NCBI GenBank assembly: GCA_949358305.1
Contig: OX442316.1
Coordinates: forward strand, 2,728,001 to 2,792,000
DNA: 64,000 bases
Source: Strigamia acuminata
Taxonomy: Eukaryota; Arthropoda; Chilopoda; Geophilomorpha; Linotaeniidae
Direction: 5' to 3'
This document shows positions 50,901 to 63,236 of this stretch, one piece after another. Under the pieces are notes generated by a model, which searched no databases, was not told where the DNA came from, and was given only the letters and a program-made list of their open reading frames with translations. The position numbers and the translations under genes were made by a program. The first letter of the stretch is position 1. Each line of letters begins with the position of its first letter.

Positions 50901-53900
50901 GTAAGTAAAAACATTGTCGTGCATGTAGCCGGCCGGCGCGTTGCTGTACGCGTGTCTCCTAGGCAGAGTCGCGGCGTTGGGCGGCGGCGGCGGCTTCGCG
51001 GACAGACTGTCGTCGACCAACGGCCGCGGAAAGTCGTACATCTCGTCCAGGGTGCCGCCGCCGTTCGGTTGGACCAGCACCCGCTTCAGAGATTCCCCGT
51101 TCGGTACGTCGTAACTGTTGGCGTTCGTCACGGTTAAACTCGGCGCCGGCACTAATTTACTTAATCCGCAGTTCTGATAGTTCGCCAGGTCGATTAAATG
51201 CGGCGGTTTGGGCGGCCGCGGCGGTATGTGTTTGTCGGTCTCGTTGTCGGAGGCCGAGTCGCGGCGCAACGAAACGTTTTCGTAGATGTCGCACGAAGGT
51301 TTGCGTCCAATCCTGACCTGTTCGAGGGCTTCGCGGACCCCGGACGCGCCCGGGTAGGTCTCCCAGTTGACTTTCGGGGAGGAATTGGCGTCTGTTTGTG
51401 GCACATTGGTTTCGTTGGTGTCCGGGAGGGAGTGGGTGTCTTCGAGGGCGGGCGGGTTGAGCAGGCGAGGGTAGTCGTAGAAGTCGCCAGAGGTTTTGCG
51501 GTGTTTGTGGGATGGGAGAGGTGGGGCTTCGTCGAGTGGGTGGCGGATCGTGAAGCCGTAGGTGATGGAGTCGTCGGTGGAGTTTTTGCCGGAGACACAT
51601 TCGCTGATTTGGATGTAGGGGCCGGTGGGGGAGTCGCGGCCGTCGTCGGTGGCGGTTTCGTCGTCGGGTGGTTTGAGGAGGCCGTTTGTTGTGACGGGTT
51701 GGTTGACGACTGTTAGTTGGATTGAGCTGGTGACTGCTGGTTGGTCTGTGGTTTGGAAAGATGAGGATTAGTTTTTGTTTTTATGTGGGTTTTTGACTTA
51801 TTTTCATTACATTTCACAGGTTTCACCTTATTTTTCATCAGATTTCACTAAATTTACCTTATTTTTAGTTAAATTTACACGTTTTACCTTATTTTGCATA
51901 ATTTCACACATTTTACCTTATTGTTTATTGGATTTTAATCTCTTCTACTTATTTTTCATTTAATTTTACACATTTTACCTTATTTTAAAACTAAATTTCA
52001 CACATTTTGACTTATTTATAATTGAATTTCACACATTTTACCTCATTTGTAATTGAATTTCACACATTTTTACCTCATTTTTAATTGGATTTTACACATT
52101 TTACCTTATTTGTACTTAAATTTCCCACATTTTACCTCATTTTTCATTGAATTTCACACATTTTACCCCATTTTTCTCTTAAATTTCACTATTTTTAATG
52201 TATTTGCCATTAAATTTCATTGTTTTTAATGTATTTGTCATTAAATTTCATTGTTTTTAATGTATTTGTCATTAAATTTTACTGTTTTTAATGTATTTGT
52301 CATTATATTTAACAGTTTTCAATTTATTTTTCATTAAATTTAACTGTTTCTAACTTATTTATCTTTAAATCTAACGGCATTTAACTTTTTTTTTTTTATT
52401 AAATTTCATGTTTTAAAATCATTTATCACATGTTTTCACAAAATTTAACCAATTTTACACATCTTTTCCACCAACTAAAAAAAACACCATCAAACATTTC
52501 CCTCAAATTTTATCAAATCAACCCCATCACTACCTCGCCCAGCACAAATACTTCTACAACTTTACCACCACTAACAACACCAACTCAGACTAAATAAAAA
52601 AATTCTCCAAACAAAATACAAAAAACAACAAAATTGTCAGCAGGAACAAGAGGAAGTAAACTTAAAAATAATTACCAAATCAACAGGAAAAAGGGAAAGG
52701 AAACCTCAATGCTATAAAAACATAATGCGATTAATAACTCAACAATTGCCAACCCTTAAAACTCCCAACATTTATCCAACTACATCCAAATCAATGACAA
52801 ACCTCAAACTAAACTTCGTCAAACTTAGTTAATAATACAGTCGAACCTCGTTATAACAAACCGCGATATAACAAATTTTATTTTATAAGGAATACTTAAA
52901 AATGACTTGGTCGGTTGGTTGGCCATAGAACACCATGTTAAAAAATTCTGATATAACAAACTTTCATTATAACCAACCGATTTTTCAAGTCCCTTGCGAT
53001 TCGTTATAACGAGGCTCGACTGTAGTTCGAAGGGCCGAAAGAAATGTAAATTTCATTAAAACCATCAATATTGACCAAATAGGCAAATTAAACTTGACTC
53101 AAGAATGACTCACTGCGTTAAAATATGTTAATTGATTCTTATTTACGGCTGTCGTCGACTGAAATACAGCCCCAAGAAATCCAGGACCCCCGGGTGACTT
53201 AAATTTTTATTCGGCGAGTTGCGAAACAAATTATCGTTGACATTTTGTTAAAGAAATTATTTATTGCGTTAATCATCGTAAAAGTGCTGGGGTTAATTCC
53301 AATTGCACCTGTTATGGCTAATAAAAATCCACCATCAATCAAATCAACAGAAATGCACTTGCACGCTCAAACGACTCAAACATTGAACCAATTTCCCTAA
53401 AAAAGATGAAAACAAATGTGAAAACTTGCTAATCGGCGTCAAATTACCTTCTTCCGAGTCGATTTTTAAGCCGCAAACTTGACAAATACACTCCACCCAT
53501 TTGTTCATCTCCGAATCGGTTTCAGCGACCAATAAATAAATCCGCTTCGGCGTGCGTATATCAAACATAAACTGATAATTCCATTTCCTGCTTTCGAAAG
53601 TTAATCCAGCGTCGACCTGAAACGAGAAAAAAGGGAAATTAAAAGCTGGCGTCGATACAACGTTAAAAAACCATCGATACCTGGAACCATTATCAGCACA
53701 ACGAGGAAAAACAGAGATACAGTCGAACGTGGTTTGTAACGAACCGCAATATAACAAATTTTTTGTTACAACGAATACTTAAAAATGGCTCGGTTGGTTG
53801 GTTGGCCTTAGAACAGCACTTTAAAAAATTCTGATATAAGGAACTTTCGTTAAGACGCACCGATTTCTCGGGTCCCTTGCAATTCGTTATAACGAGGCTC

Positions 53901-54113
53901 GACTGTACATCACTTCCGTACCTGATTGCATTGATCCAGATCTATTTTTCCTTTGAGTTTCTTGCATGTTGCATCTGTATAATATTCCAGCAAATACTGC
54001 CCCGGTATCTGTCCCGATTGACGCAGAACGAACCAACGCCGTCGCCACTTCTGCAAATACATAAACAAATAAATAAATAAATAAATAAATAAATAAGTAA
54101 ATAAATAAGTAAG

Positions 54114-54148
<35 letters not shown>

Positions 54149-57100
54149 GTTTTGTTGAGATTTGTGTTTCTTGTTTCTTGTTGGTTACTTACTTACTCGA
54201 GGTCTGTTACGCCATTTAGCAACCTGAGCCACGCGTCTCTTTCACTGGTTCACCTCACCTGAATGCTTCGCTTGGCAACAGTCGCTGTACTAACGAAGTG
54301 CGTCATCCGTAAAAGGGGAAAAAATGTTTACTGATAAAATATTCTATTTTAATTTGCTCTAGATCAACAAAAGCAAGTGCAAGTCCTTTAATCTTGACGG
54401 TTGTGTGCAAATGCTTTGGTCTTGTGGTTTGGTGGCGGTTGCACTTGGGATTTATGCATTTCATTGTTCGGCTTTTGGGGTCTGGTTTCAATTTATTTCG
54501 AATTGTTTGTGCTTTTTTCGAAGTTGTTTGTCTCAGTTTTGCATTTTTTAAATTTGGGATTGTTGTTAGAAATATTTTACAATTTTTCAATAATCTTCGT
54601 CACTAGGTGCTGCTGCTGCTCATCCAACAGGCAATTGCATTGTTAGTATTACAGTATCAGCAAGTGTGTTACCACAATGCTTTGTTGTTCTCTTGGCAGA
54701 TGATTTATTTGTGCAGATGGATCCACAACTCATCCGCTTTGTTATACAAACAAACTAGAATACAAACAATTGCATTGTCGGCATTGCGTAAAATGCTGCA
54801 GATGCCGATTTTTATGCAACATACAGCCAACCAGGGGTCGACAAAACTAAAAACAGTTCACCAACCAGCCCCTTTTTATCATCATATCTATTTTGCAAAT
54901 ACGGACTAAGAAATTTAGGCACCAGGTATAAATTTTCAGGTGCAACAACGACCAGTATTTGTCGACCCCTATAGTCGACGCTCATCTTTGTCGTTTCCGT
55001 GTTTCCTGGCATTGTATCAAATTGACACGTGCAGAATAAGCTATAGGTGCATCCAATTTCAAATTGTGAAAAACCAATTGTAAAGACTTGATTACCGAAT
55101 CGGTTTTTGACTTTGAACGAGAAGTTATCTGGAATCAAGTCCTCCTGATTCCAGAACTAGTTCGCGGATTTAATAGAAGTTTAATAAATCTGCGGATAAT
55201 TTCTTATCTGGAAATGAATGTATCAACATACTCATTTCCTGATGAGAAATTATTCAGGTAAACTTAAATCTCCAAAAGGTTTGCCCCGCCAATCTGTTTA
55301 ATTTCAAAATGGCCGACAGGTAAACAAGCTGAAATTGGGATATACCTCATTTTAGCGAGGCCCGTTTTTCAACCTAATTTAACCTAACCTAACCTAACCT
55401 AACTGTATCTAAGCATCTTAAAAATGGCGTCGCTGAAGTGAAGTAATTTGGAAATGGAGGCCCAAATCCAAAAAAACAACAACCCCAAACGTGGATGACA
55501 AGAATCAGTTTTTCAAAAATCTGATTCTCAAAAGTATGACGTGGTTTGCATCATTTCCGTCGGAGAAAATCGAAAAAATCGGATTTTCAATTTGAAATTG
55601 AACTCGCCTTATGCAGGTAAAGTTAGATTTAGGTTTTGCCCAAAAATTATAAAAATTAAATTCTGTATTTCGTCTATAGCAAGTTTTAGATGATGACGTT
55701 TTGTGTGCAGCCAACGACAGCAATCCACTGAAGGCACTTCCAAAACCCCAAGCAGAAGCATGAATGAGACCACTTCTATTTTTCAAGGAATCAATTAAAG
55801 AGCACTAAATTTAAATTATACATTTAAAATCATTTTACCGTATTACCCCGCTTTAAGCCATATGTCGTTGGACATAGGTTTGCCAGGTTTTTGCAATTAC
55901 AGGTATGCCGGTATAAGTGAAAATTCTGAAAAACGTGGTTTTTTTTGTTTTTTTTTTATTTAAAAGAGCCCGAATGAATACTTATGTTGAAATTTTGGCC
56001 TGAAATTTAAGTTTTCTTGATATTCCGAAGATTATTACTAAAATTTGGGAAAATTTATAGAAATTTAGGCCAATTTCCTGCATTTTAATCATCTAAAAAT
56101 GCTTTTTATGCTTGTTTAGGCTCAAATCTGCCTGAAAAAATTCTTACGCACTTACATCGGGTTTATCGGCATGCTGGTAGAACTCCCACTACACCGGGCA
56201 AGCGGCTTAAAGCGGGACAATACGGTAAAAATGTCTAAATTCTTAATTGCAATAAATCAATAATAAATAATATTTTTCTTAAACTTTAAATATTACATAC
56301 ATCCTGTATACAAATTCTTTTTTAAGCCCTATAGCAGAGAAATGACCCAATAGCTTAATTTGCTTAACCCTTCCAACCCGAAAGAATTTGCCTCCCATCT
56401 CTCCCTAAGATGGGCATTATATGACCCAGATTCTGCGCATGCGCAAGATCCGGGTTTTAGGGAATTCCTAACATCTAGCCAATGGGGTTAGATTAACTAC
56501 ACATGTAGTGAACGCCATATGGACGTGGTGGACATGATTGAAATTAGCGGAGCCTGCTGATGATCATCATTTATGACCTTTGGACTCCTAAGATGGGTCT
56601 TTTTTGACCCAGTTGAACTTTGAGTTCAAATTATAAAAAAACTTAAAAAATTAAAAAAATTTCAACTGTGGTATAGTGTCTAGTGATGTTTCAAAAGAAT
56701 AGTCAGCAAAAATCAGATGAAAAAAAAAATTATTTCTTATAAAAAAAATGATTTTTTTAAAACGGGGTCACAAAATGACCCATCTCAGGGTTGGAAGGGT
56801 TAATGGTAGAAAGATCTAGGAATCGAAGCACGCTACAGCTTTAGCCGAAGCTGTCTGCAGACTGGACAGTCCACAATACAATTAAATTTGCCACAACACT
56901 GGACGCACCTGATGGCCAATGCATCTGCCAGCTGTTTAAAGTTAATTTTTCAAGATGAAATTACCACGTGATTTTTGCTTACTCGGCTTTTACAATTGGT
57001 AGGACCTGTTGGAAGGCCGTTGAACCCTTTGGAGCGAATTACCCACCCCTGTTTGAATAGTGTTGGATCAAATCCAACCCATTGACATTCAGCTCAATTG

Positions 57101-58165
57101 GTTGTGATGGAAGCTTGATTTAATGCCACAATTAAGCAATTTAAGCAATTAAAGTTGATTAAGCCAATTAAATTTGATTAAAAACACAATCAAGCAAATC
57201 CAATTTCAATTCTCTGCTTTGCTAATTCAAACCGGTTAAGAAAAATTCTGTTTCTGGGAAATCAATTTTTTGGTTCTTGTATTGAACTGATAATAGGTTA
57301 ACCGGAAGTGTGATGATTTTATGGTTCCTGTTCTTAAAAAGAAATAATTAAATGAGTGATTTTTGCAAGAAAAGATGGATATTTACATTGTGGGTTGGGT
57401 TTTGGTTTGATATTTTCAAGTGGGGTTGGAATTTGATAGGAAATTCGAGCGGATCGGGTTGGACGGGAAACAGACACGATCCGGCGGCGCGAGGTGAGCT
57501 TCCCCCGGCAGGAGGAAACCAGATCCCCCGTATAAACCACTGTGCTCGAATTTCCGCACACAAATCAAGTTTATGTCGAAATGGTTATATTATATTATAC
57601 AAATCGACTTCATACGTGTCTTTTGAATATTTAAAACCAATTTCTGCCATTTAATCGACGAAATACTTACGTTTTGTGTCCCAAATAGACCTAGACTGCG
57701 CAACCAAACCTTTTATTTATCAAGTTGACTTTCCAGTGTTGTAAATACAGTCACTTCCTGTAAAAAGCTTATCAACACTAAAATCTCTTTTCCTACCTAC
57801 TCCTTGCACTTTTAATTACCCAAAAATCAACGAAATTTAACATTTTTCGCGTTTATTTATAAATAAAACAGAAAAAACGTGACACACTTTGAACTAGATA
57901 ACTAGATAGGACAAAGAGTGAGAGACAGGATAAATGTGGAACAGGAACCATTTTTTTGTGTTTTGATTTTTCTTAGGCGCTTGTGTTATTGGATTTTTTA
58001 AATCATTATTTTTCGGGGGTTGAAAAATGCGTTTTTTTTGTTATTTTCTAAGGAAGTAGATATTTAGGCCTATTTAGTAGTAATAAAACAAAATGTAGTT
58101 ACCGCTCGCCATATTCGCTTTTCCGGTGGAGATTTTATAAGCCAACCCACAGAGACGGGTTCCAT
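47963..58165 (-). CDS. dos: Daughter of sevenless / GAB docking adaptor
   Basis: Adaptor that recruits the Shp2 phosphatase (Corkscrew) and Grb2 below receptor tyrosine kinases at the membrane. Minus-strand exons: 58103-58165 (start; MEPVSVGWLIKSPPEKRIWR), 53922-54050 (KWRRRWFVLRQSG), 53448-53616 (WNYQFMFDIRTPKRIYLLVA), 50570-51745, 49372-49504, 47963-48190. The first three make the PH domain and their phases match. The large exon has proline-rich SH3 sites (PPRPPKPP) and tyrosine motifs (YENV, YTNL, YLNM). The last exon carries EIQYLDLDLE, the Shp2-binding site, and KTVDFVKTKAFNETRQ. Phases fail only between 50570 and 49504, so a short exon was probably missed there. Intron 1 is about 4 kb. 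Confidence 0.92.
48299..48972. mobile_element. 674-bp TA-flanked MITE in a dos intron
   Basis: Inverted ends ccccgaatataatacaatgg and its imperfect reverse complement, plus sub-terminal repeats (gtgttgtattcgaat / atttgaatacaacac). TA on both sides. No transposase frame. Confidence 0.75.
49700..50384. mobile_element. Non-autonomous hAT-like element carrying a minisatellite
   Basis: Inverted ends gcagggtcggatta and taatccgaccctgc, with an inner pair cctggtgca/tgcaccagg. The interior (49845-50290) is a roughly 20-bp minisatellite, aaaaaacatgcattttgaac. No clear 8-bp target duplication was seen, so the family is tentative. Confidence 0.6.
51775..52440. repeat. Degenerate tandem repeat in a dos intron
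   Basis: Units of roughly 30 bp built on cacattttaccttatttt and, further right, aatgtatttgtcattaaatt. AT-rich, non-coding. The remainder of this intron to 53447 has no recognised feature except the MITE at 52837. Confidence 0.75.
52837..53022. mobile_element. 186-bp TA-flanked MITE, copy 1
   Basis: Ends cagtcgaacctcgttataac and its near-perfect inverse (gttataacgaggctcgactg), TA on both sides. Three copies lie in the window. Tc1/mariner-pogo-like termini; no coding. Confidence 0.85.
53720..53905. mobile_element. 186-bp TA-flanked MITE, copy 2
   Basis: Same family and length as 52837-53022. Ends 16 bp from the dos exon 2 donor (53921), so it sits almost at the splice site. Confidence 0.85.
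54062..54150. repeat. (aaat)n microsatellite
   Basis: About 22 aaat units with a few aagt variants, just upstream of dos exon 2 in intron 1. Confidence 0.95.
54832..54971. mobile_element. 140-bp inverted-repeat element (hAT-like ends)
   Basis: Ends caggggtcgacaaa and tttgtcgacccct. The inner stretch catatctattttgcaaatac, then gcaccaggtataaattttca, recurs at about 61680-61735 upstream of FBXO9 exon 4, so it is a dispersed family. Confidence 0.65.
55381..55403. repeat. Interstitial CCTAA telomere motif
   Basis: Five consecutive cctaa units, after one degenerate unit. Complement of the TTAGG insect telomere repeat. Confidence 0.8.
55838..56225. mobile_element. 388-bp TA-flanked MITE
   Basis: Ends ccgtattaccccgctttaag and cttaaagcgggacaatacgg as inverted repeats, TA on both sides. 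No frame. Confidence 0.8.
56368..56799. mobile_element. 432-bp piggyBac-type MITE
   Basis: TTAA at both ends (56364-56367 and 56800-56803), inverted termini cccttccaaccc/gggttggaaggg, and inner repeats of atgacccat type. TTAA target choice is typical of piggyBac. Confidence 0.85.
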
Positions 58166-59327
58166 GTTTTAGATATTTTCGTGTTTCAGGGGAATTTCAA
58201 AATCATATTTGTGAGTCAGCGATCAGCGTATCAATGGCCTGGATGTGTGTTATCAGTACACTTATCCACTCCATGCAAAGAGTAAGCTGCTGGGTGGAAG
58301 TCGATCCACGCATGGGCGAAACAACTTTGTTTGTACGAATCCCAGTAGACTTGTGAATACAAGTTGATACTTACAAATGACTATATTTGTATTCAAACAT
58401 ATACTGGAAACTGATTTTGTTGTTTTTAAAGTTTTTTTTACTCGTAAATTGAATAAAAATAATAAAATGTTAAAATCCGGATATTTCTTGATGCCAAAAA
58501 CATGAATTTTAGTGTAATTTTTCCATTTATCATTCATAATTTAAAACATATATATTTTGATCCATGTGGATTGATTTTCAATTGATTTTCATTAATTTTC
58601 AATTAATTTTATAATAAATACATACCACTGCACTTCTTCTAGCTCTGTCTTCTCTTCGAGAGACTAAAATAATGGACAAACAGGAGATGAAATTTTATTT
58701 TTACAAGAACCCTCGTTGTGACTTAGTCTTAATCCTAATCCTTCACTAACACTTTGTAATACCTTCTTCTGTGTGGCTTGCAAGCCGCCTTTTCCATCCT
58801 TTTCTTTACTTCTGGATGATAATTATACAAGAATGTGACTTATCAAAGCTTATTCTAACTTCCCCTTGTTTGTTTCAACACCTGACTACGCACCTGTGTG
58901 CCAGATTTCAATATAATCACAAGCACACACTTTTTATTCAATATTTCAATGCAACTTGTATTTTCGTGGTAAAATCATGTTTGGCTGTTTTTATATAGAA
59001 TTAAAAGCCCATCGCTGCAATTACAAGGTCAATCGATGTCATTGTCATTTGGAAAAATCATTTTTGTCTCTATTATCACACATAAACAAGAGATATCTGG
59101 ATGACATCAACGACCTGGCAGTTGTTTACCACTTACAATCTTATCATTTGATCCATTGATAAACTGAACCTGCGACTTGTGACGTCAGCAATTGATACGA
59201 AGCCGATTTGTTTGTTTTGTATGTATATAATTAATCTTTTATTAAACTTATAAAACAAAAATTACAATGACGTAAAGTTTTATCAACTTTTTAATTTTAA
59301 AACAACAATATACTGTATAGTTATGCC
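58166..59327. other. Intergenic, dos 5' side and FBXO9 3' side
   Basis: Should contain the dos promoter and 5' untranslated region near 58170-58260 and the FBXO9 3' untranslated region (a minus-strand aataaa about 59238). No other gene seen. Confidence 0.5.
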
Positions 59328-60147
59328 TCAGTACAGAGGTGCGTTTGATTCGGCAGTGTAGCTCTTTACACGCGAAAACCAAAATGGCGGAAACGTGTTC
59401 TGCGTTAGATCGAATTCAGACGTGTTTTCGCTGCCGTTTCTGTCAAAATTAATGGAGATTTATTTTTAAATACGAGATTTCAAGTTTTTTCTTACTTGTA
59501 CACCGTGCGAATGGCATATTGCATCCACACCAACTTGTAATTGGATTTCTGCTTCAAATCTTTGACCCTAAGTTCCTGCAAATCAAGTTCATTTCGAGTA
59601 TTATTTACATATTTCTCACACATTTCTATCGTACAATTTGGAACGTTTGTTCGCCGTCATCTTCGCCGGCCCTGTAACAGTGGCGCTTCGAGTGATGTTG
59701 ATGCGCGCCGCCCGTTTGTTCGGGTTTATTCGATCGTTGCAAAATGACCAAAACGGACTCCGACCGGCTGCGTAGATAGTAGCGGCCGACGAGAACGGCT
59801 GAGTGCCGCGGCTTGCGATTGGCCAAGTTGGCCAGAGCCGTCTGAGGATGGTCGGGAGTCGTCAGCATCAATACGATTCCTAGTACGATCGGAAAAATTA
59901 ATTTTCCGTCAATTTTGGTGATATTTTAAGTAACAACCGTCGGGGAAAAACCGAACGTAACGGAAATATTCGACCATGTGCCACGGTCGATAACAGTGAT
60001 CTTGAAAGGAATTTTCCCCGTCTCGAACGTACGTTGTTTTGCTTATGTAGGCACCGTCAAATCGCAATCTTGGTCGTCTTTGGAGATACATGTTGCGCCA
60101 CGAACCAAACTTACCCGGAGTACAGATACCCCAAACCCTAAAAAACG

Positions 60148-60180
<33 letters not shown>

Positions 60181-60798
60181 GTAATAATGTGTTTATTGCT
60201 GCAACTACGTTTACATGCGCAGAATATTTCGAGTGAGATGAAAAATTCCGTGTGCGCAACTGTCGTGTAAACAGGGATGACGAGGATTATTCGAGTAGTG
60301 AATAATCCCTCGCAGAAGGTTGTTTAATTTGAGTGAACTCGAACTATTTTTCACCACTAGAATTATTCACCACTCAAAATATCGGTGCGTGTAAACGTAG
60401 TATTAGTGTATATAGTCAAACCTCGTTAGAACTAACCGCGATATAACGAATTTTCCATTGTAACAAATACTTAAAAATGGCTCGGTTGGTTGATTGGTCA
60501 TAGAACACCAGTTAAAAAATTTTGATATATAACAAACTTTTGTTATACGATCCGATTTCTCGGGTCCCTTGAACTCGTTATAACGAGGCTCGACTTAAAT
60601 ATACGGAGTAACTTCTTCTATTCAACCTTTGGCACGCCAACCGCCACAACTCCGGGTCACGAGCACAGAGGTAGAAGCCGCGGCAAACCAACGACAACTG
60701 TTCGAGAGAACGTAGGTCTAGATCGGCGGAAATCACCCACTTGAATAGGTAGAGCAGAATCTCCATAGGCAACAGCGAAATGTGCGCCATCTTGAAAA

Positions 60799-60857
<59 letters not shown>

Positions 60858-62234
60858 AAAAGATCAAATAAATTCCGTTTTGTTTTTATATTTCCACCTT
60901 TTGGTCGTATTCGGCGCGGCACAAATACCCATCGGGAATCAAAAGTTTTTGAAATCGCGAAACCAAATCGAGAAAATCTTCAGACTGATCTTCGTTCGAA
61001 TGATCGGTGACCCCTGTATCACACTTATCTACAACTCTATCTGGAAATAAACAAACAATAAATGTCAAATTATTATCACGGAATTATCAATTAATATCAA
61101 ATCACCCGTTTCCTGAGCGGACGAAATCCGGAATTCAATGTCGGGAACCAACTGGACAGCTTGTCGATAAAAACGGACGGCTGCGAAACAAAAATACACA
61201 CAAATAAAATCTCAATCAAGTGCAAACAATGCAATACTTAACTAACGTCTACGCATACGGATCAAAAATACATTAAAATTATATTGCAACGTATTTTGAA
61301 ATGCATTGCGTTTTGCGAGAATGCATTTCGTAATACATTTGATAATGATAATATTGTTTAAAATGTATTATGAAATGCGTTCCTAATAATATTACTGTAT
61401 TTCATCGAATAAGAGCCGCAGCTGAGTCATTAAAGTGAAAAGCGGAACGGTCTGTACGTGTAACAATATAGTTAAATATATTTTGAACCACATGAGTGCG
61501 CTTAAATGAGGATTTAAAGTGGGTGGGAAGTGTGGACCGGTTGCTTTTTTTTCAAACTGGAATGCAGCTCGGTTACAATTTGAACTTGTGCCAGCTTTAA
61601 GTTTAAATTCAACTCGAACCAGAGTATTTGGTGGGCCGGGACACACCGGAGCAGTGAACCAATTTGATTTTTCCAACCAGCATATCTATTTTGCAAATAC
61701 GGGCTAAGAAATTCAGGCGCCAGGTATAAATTTTCATTTTTCAGGCGCCATGGCAACTGTTTGTCTATTTCTTGTCCGGTTTCGATTTTCAAACTTTGTA
61801 TCTCCATTGGTTTAACATGGAAATTTCCAAATATCTCTCATTTACCTTCGTGGAAAAAACCCTTAGCTTCGGCACGACTTCCTCGATAAAATAGATCTTT
61901 GGCCTGTTAGTTTTATTAGCGATTATAATAATATAAATAATCGTAAATATTATTGTCAATTAATACCTTCTCTGTGTCATCTGTTGACAAACTTGGAACA
62001 GCAGTTTGCGTTAATTCCTGACGCCAATCTTCCCTGAATTTATGCAGCTAAAGATCAAATTAGATTAAATTATTTTTCATTTTATTTGCGAATTTAAATA
62101 CTCGTTGGTTGAAAGATTTCTCTTCACCCTCAGCAGTATTGTCATCATTTTCGGACGATTCCTGCGGTAAAAGTGACAAAATCAAGTGACATTAGTATTT
62201 TATTGTTGTTTGGTGGGATTATATTGCTTACCAT
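59328..62234 (-). CDS. Fbxo9: F-box only protein 9, complete (406 aa)
   Basis: Substrate-recognition subunit of an SCF ubiquitin ligase; in mammals it targets Tel2/Tti1. Eleven minus-strand exons: 62232-62234, 62102-62161, 61967-62047, 61846-61903, 61106-61180, 60898-61040, 60627-60790, 59938-60137, 59635-59879, 59496-59575, 59328-59439; the sum is 1221 bp and all phases match. A TPR/MIT-like region ([19 protein letters not shown]) is followed by the F-box ([33 protein letters not shown]), then the conserved C-terminal region ([44 protein letters not shown]) to [16 protein letters not shown]. The ATG alone forms the coding part of exon 1. Human FBXO9 is slightly longer. No defect seen. Confidence 0.96.
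60148..60188. repeat. (ata)n microsatellite in FBXO9 intron 7
   Basis: About 13 aat units directly upstream (transcript sense) of exon 8, so it abuts the splice acceptor side. Confidence 0.9.
60413..60596. mobile_element. TA-flanked MITE, copy 3
   Basis: Diverged member of the 186-bp family at 52837 and 53720 (tagtcaaacctcgtt ... aacgaggctcgact). Lies in FBXO9 intron 7, ending 30 bp from the exon 7 donor. Confidence 0.8.
60795..60858. repeat. (aaat)n microsatellite filling FBXO9 intron 6
   Basis: About 15 units. On the minus (sense) strand it reads (ttta)n and makes up most of the 107-bp intron 60791-60897, right up to the acceptor. Confidence 0.95.
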
Positions 62235-63236
62235 GACCGGAATTTCTTTCACACGCTCGAATCACGGTCGGTAAAGCGAACTACGCAGCGGGAACATAAT
62301 TTTGCTTTGCGAACGGCCGCCATGATCATTCGAGTGTGCTGCACGTCTGGGGAGTGCGATGTGCTGGCTATAGATAAACAACGTGATGGAAGATAGTGAC
62401 AGGAAGAAGCGGTAGGGAAAAATGGTGGTTCCGTTTGGGGATCATAGATGGCGGGAGTGATTTTAGGCCTGAAGTTTGAAATTTGATCAGGAATTTTGTT
62501 TTGAATAGTAGATTTATTTGGGATTAAATAAAAAAAAAAATTATTAAGTACATTTTCTTTTTTTCTACAGTACACAAGAAATTTTATTTTATTTTATTTT
62601 ATTTTATACATTATTATAAAATATTTTTTTTTTCTTAAAAATGTCTGTATTATTGATATGGAACAAAATTATCAATTTTGGATAATAAATATTTTATTAG
62701 GTTATGTAAAATACTCACAAGGCACAATTGTGGGAGCCAACATTCAGTCATTGGATTCAGAAATCATGAAATCAAATCAGAAATTTGTTGATTTGCTATG
62801 ATTTAAAATAAAATTTGACGAAAATTGCGATATGTTGGCAGCTGATTTGCTATGATTTACTGAATTTGTAATGATTTACCTGAGTTGTTTTGTGAATTTA
62901 GTGAATTTAATGAATTTGAAAAAGATTTAATTTAATTGCAACGGATTCATTAAATTCTCAGCTGATTTACTAGATTTACAACTGATTTACAGAATCTCTG
63001 TTGATTTAAAAGATTTTCAGCTGGTTTTCAGCTGTTTTATACAATATTTTATTGATTCACAGGATTTTCTGCTTATTTACAAGATTTACAGGCTCGATTG
63101 GGAGAATTTCCTTGAATTCTAGGGATTTACTGGATTTATGGTTTGATTTGCAAGTGATTTACTGAATTTATAAATCACAAAGCAGAAGATGCACACGGAT
63201 TAGCTCGAACGTCAACCCCCTCGAATAAGACCGGAT
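62235..63236. other. FBXO9 promoter side and AT-rich spacer
   Basis: Bases 62235-62430 are GC-richer and should hold the FBXO9 5' untranslated region and promoter. A ttatt/tttta run lies at 62580-62612. Bases 62780-63200 are degenerate repeats around gatttac/gatttg motifs. No gene recognised. Confidence 0.5.

Larger units (their letters stand above)
54151..58102. other. Rest of dos intron 1
   Basis: Large first intron filled with repeats (listed separately at 54832, 55381, 55838 and 56368). It includes the dispersed repeat at 55490-55612 that is shared with OATP intron 1. No exon recognised between 54151 and 58102. Confidence 0.6.

Noticed and set aside
50490-51716. Long plus-strand frames opposite the large dos exon
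   Set aside because: Shadows of the GC-rich dos coding exon on the other strand; no family signature.
57334-57654. Overlapping frames on both strands with Arg/Ser-rich product
   Set aside because: Inside dos intron 1; no splice phase or family match, and the true first exon was found at 58103-58165.
58620-58665. Candidate last exon for FBXO9
   Set aside because: Gave a short non-homologous tail; the conserved C-terminus ([16 protein letters not shown]) lies at 59328-59439 in correct phase.
62249-62575. Minus-strand frame beginning MIMAAVRKAKLCSRC near the FBXO9 start
   Set aside because: Lies in the FBXO9 5' untranslated region in a frame that ends before the donor; could be a short upstream ORF but no support as a gene.
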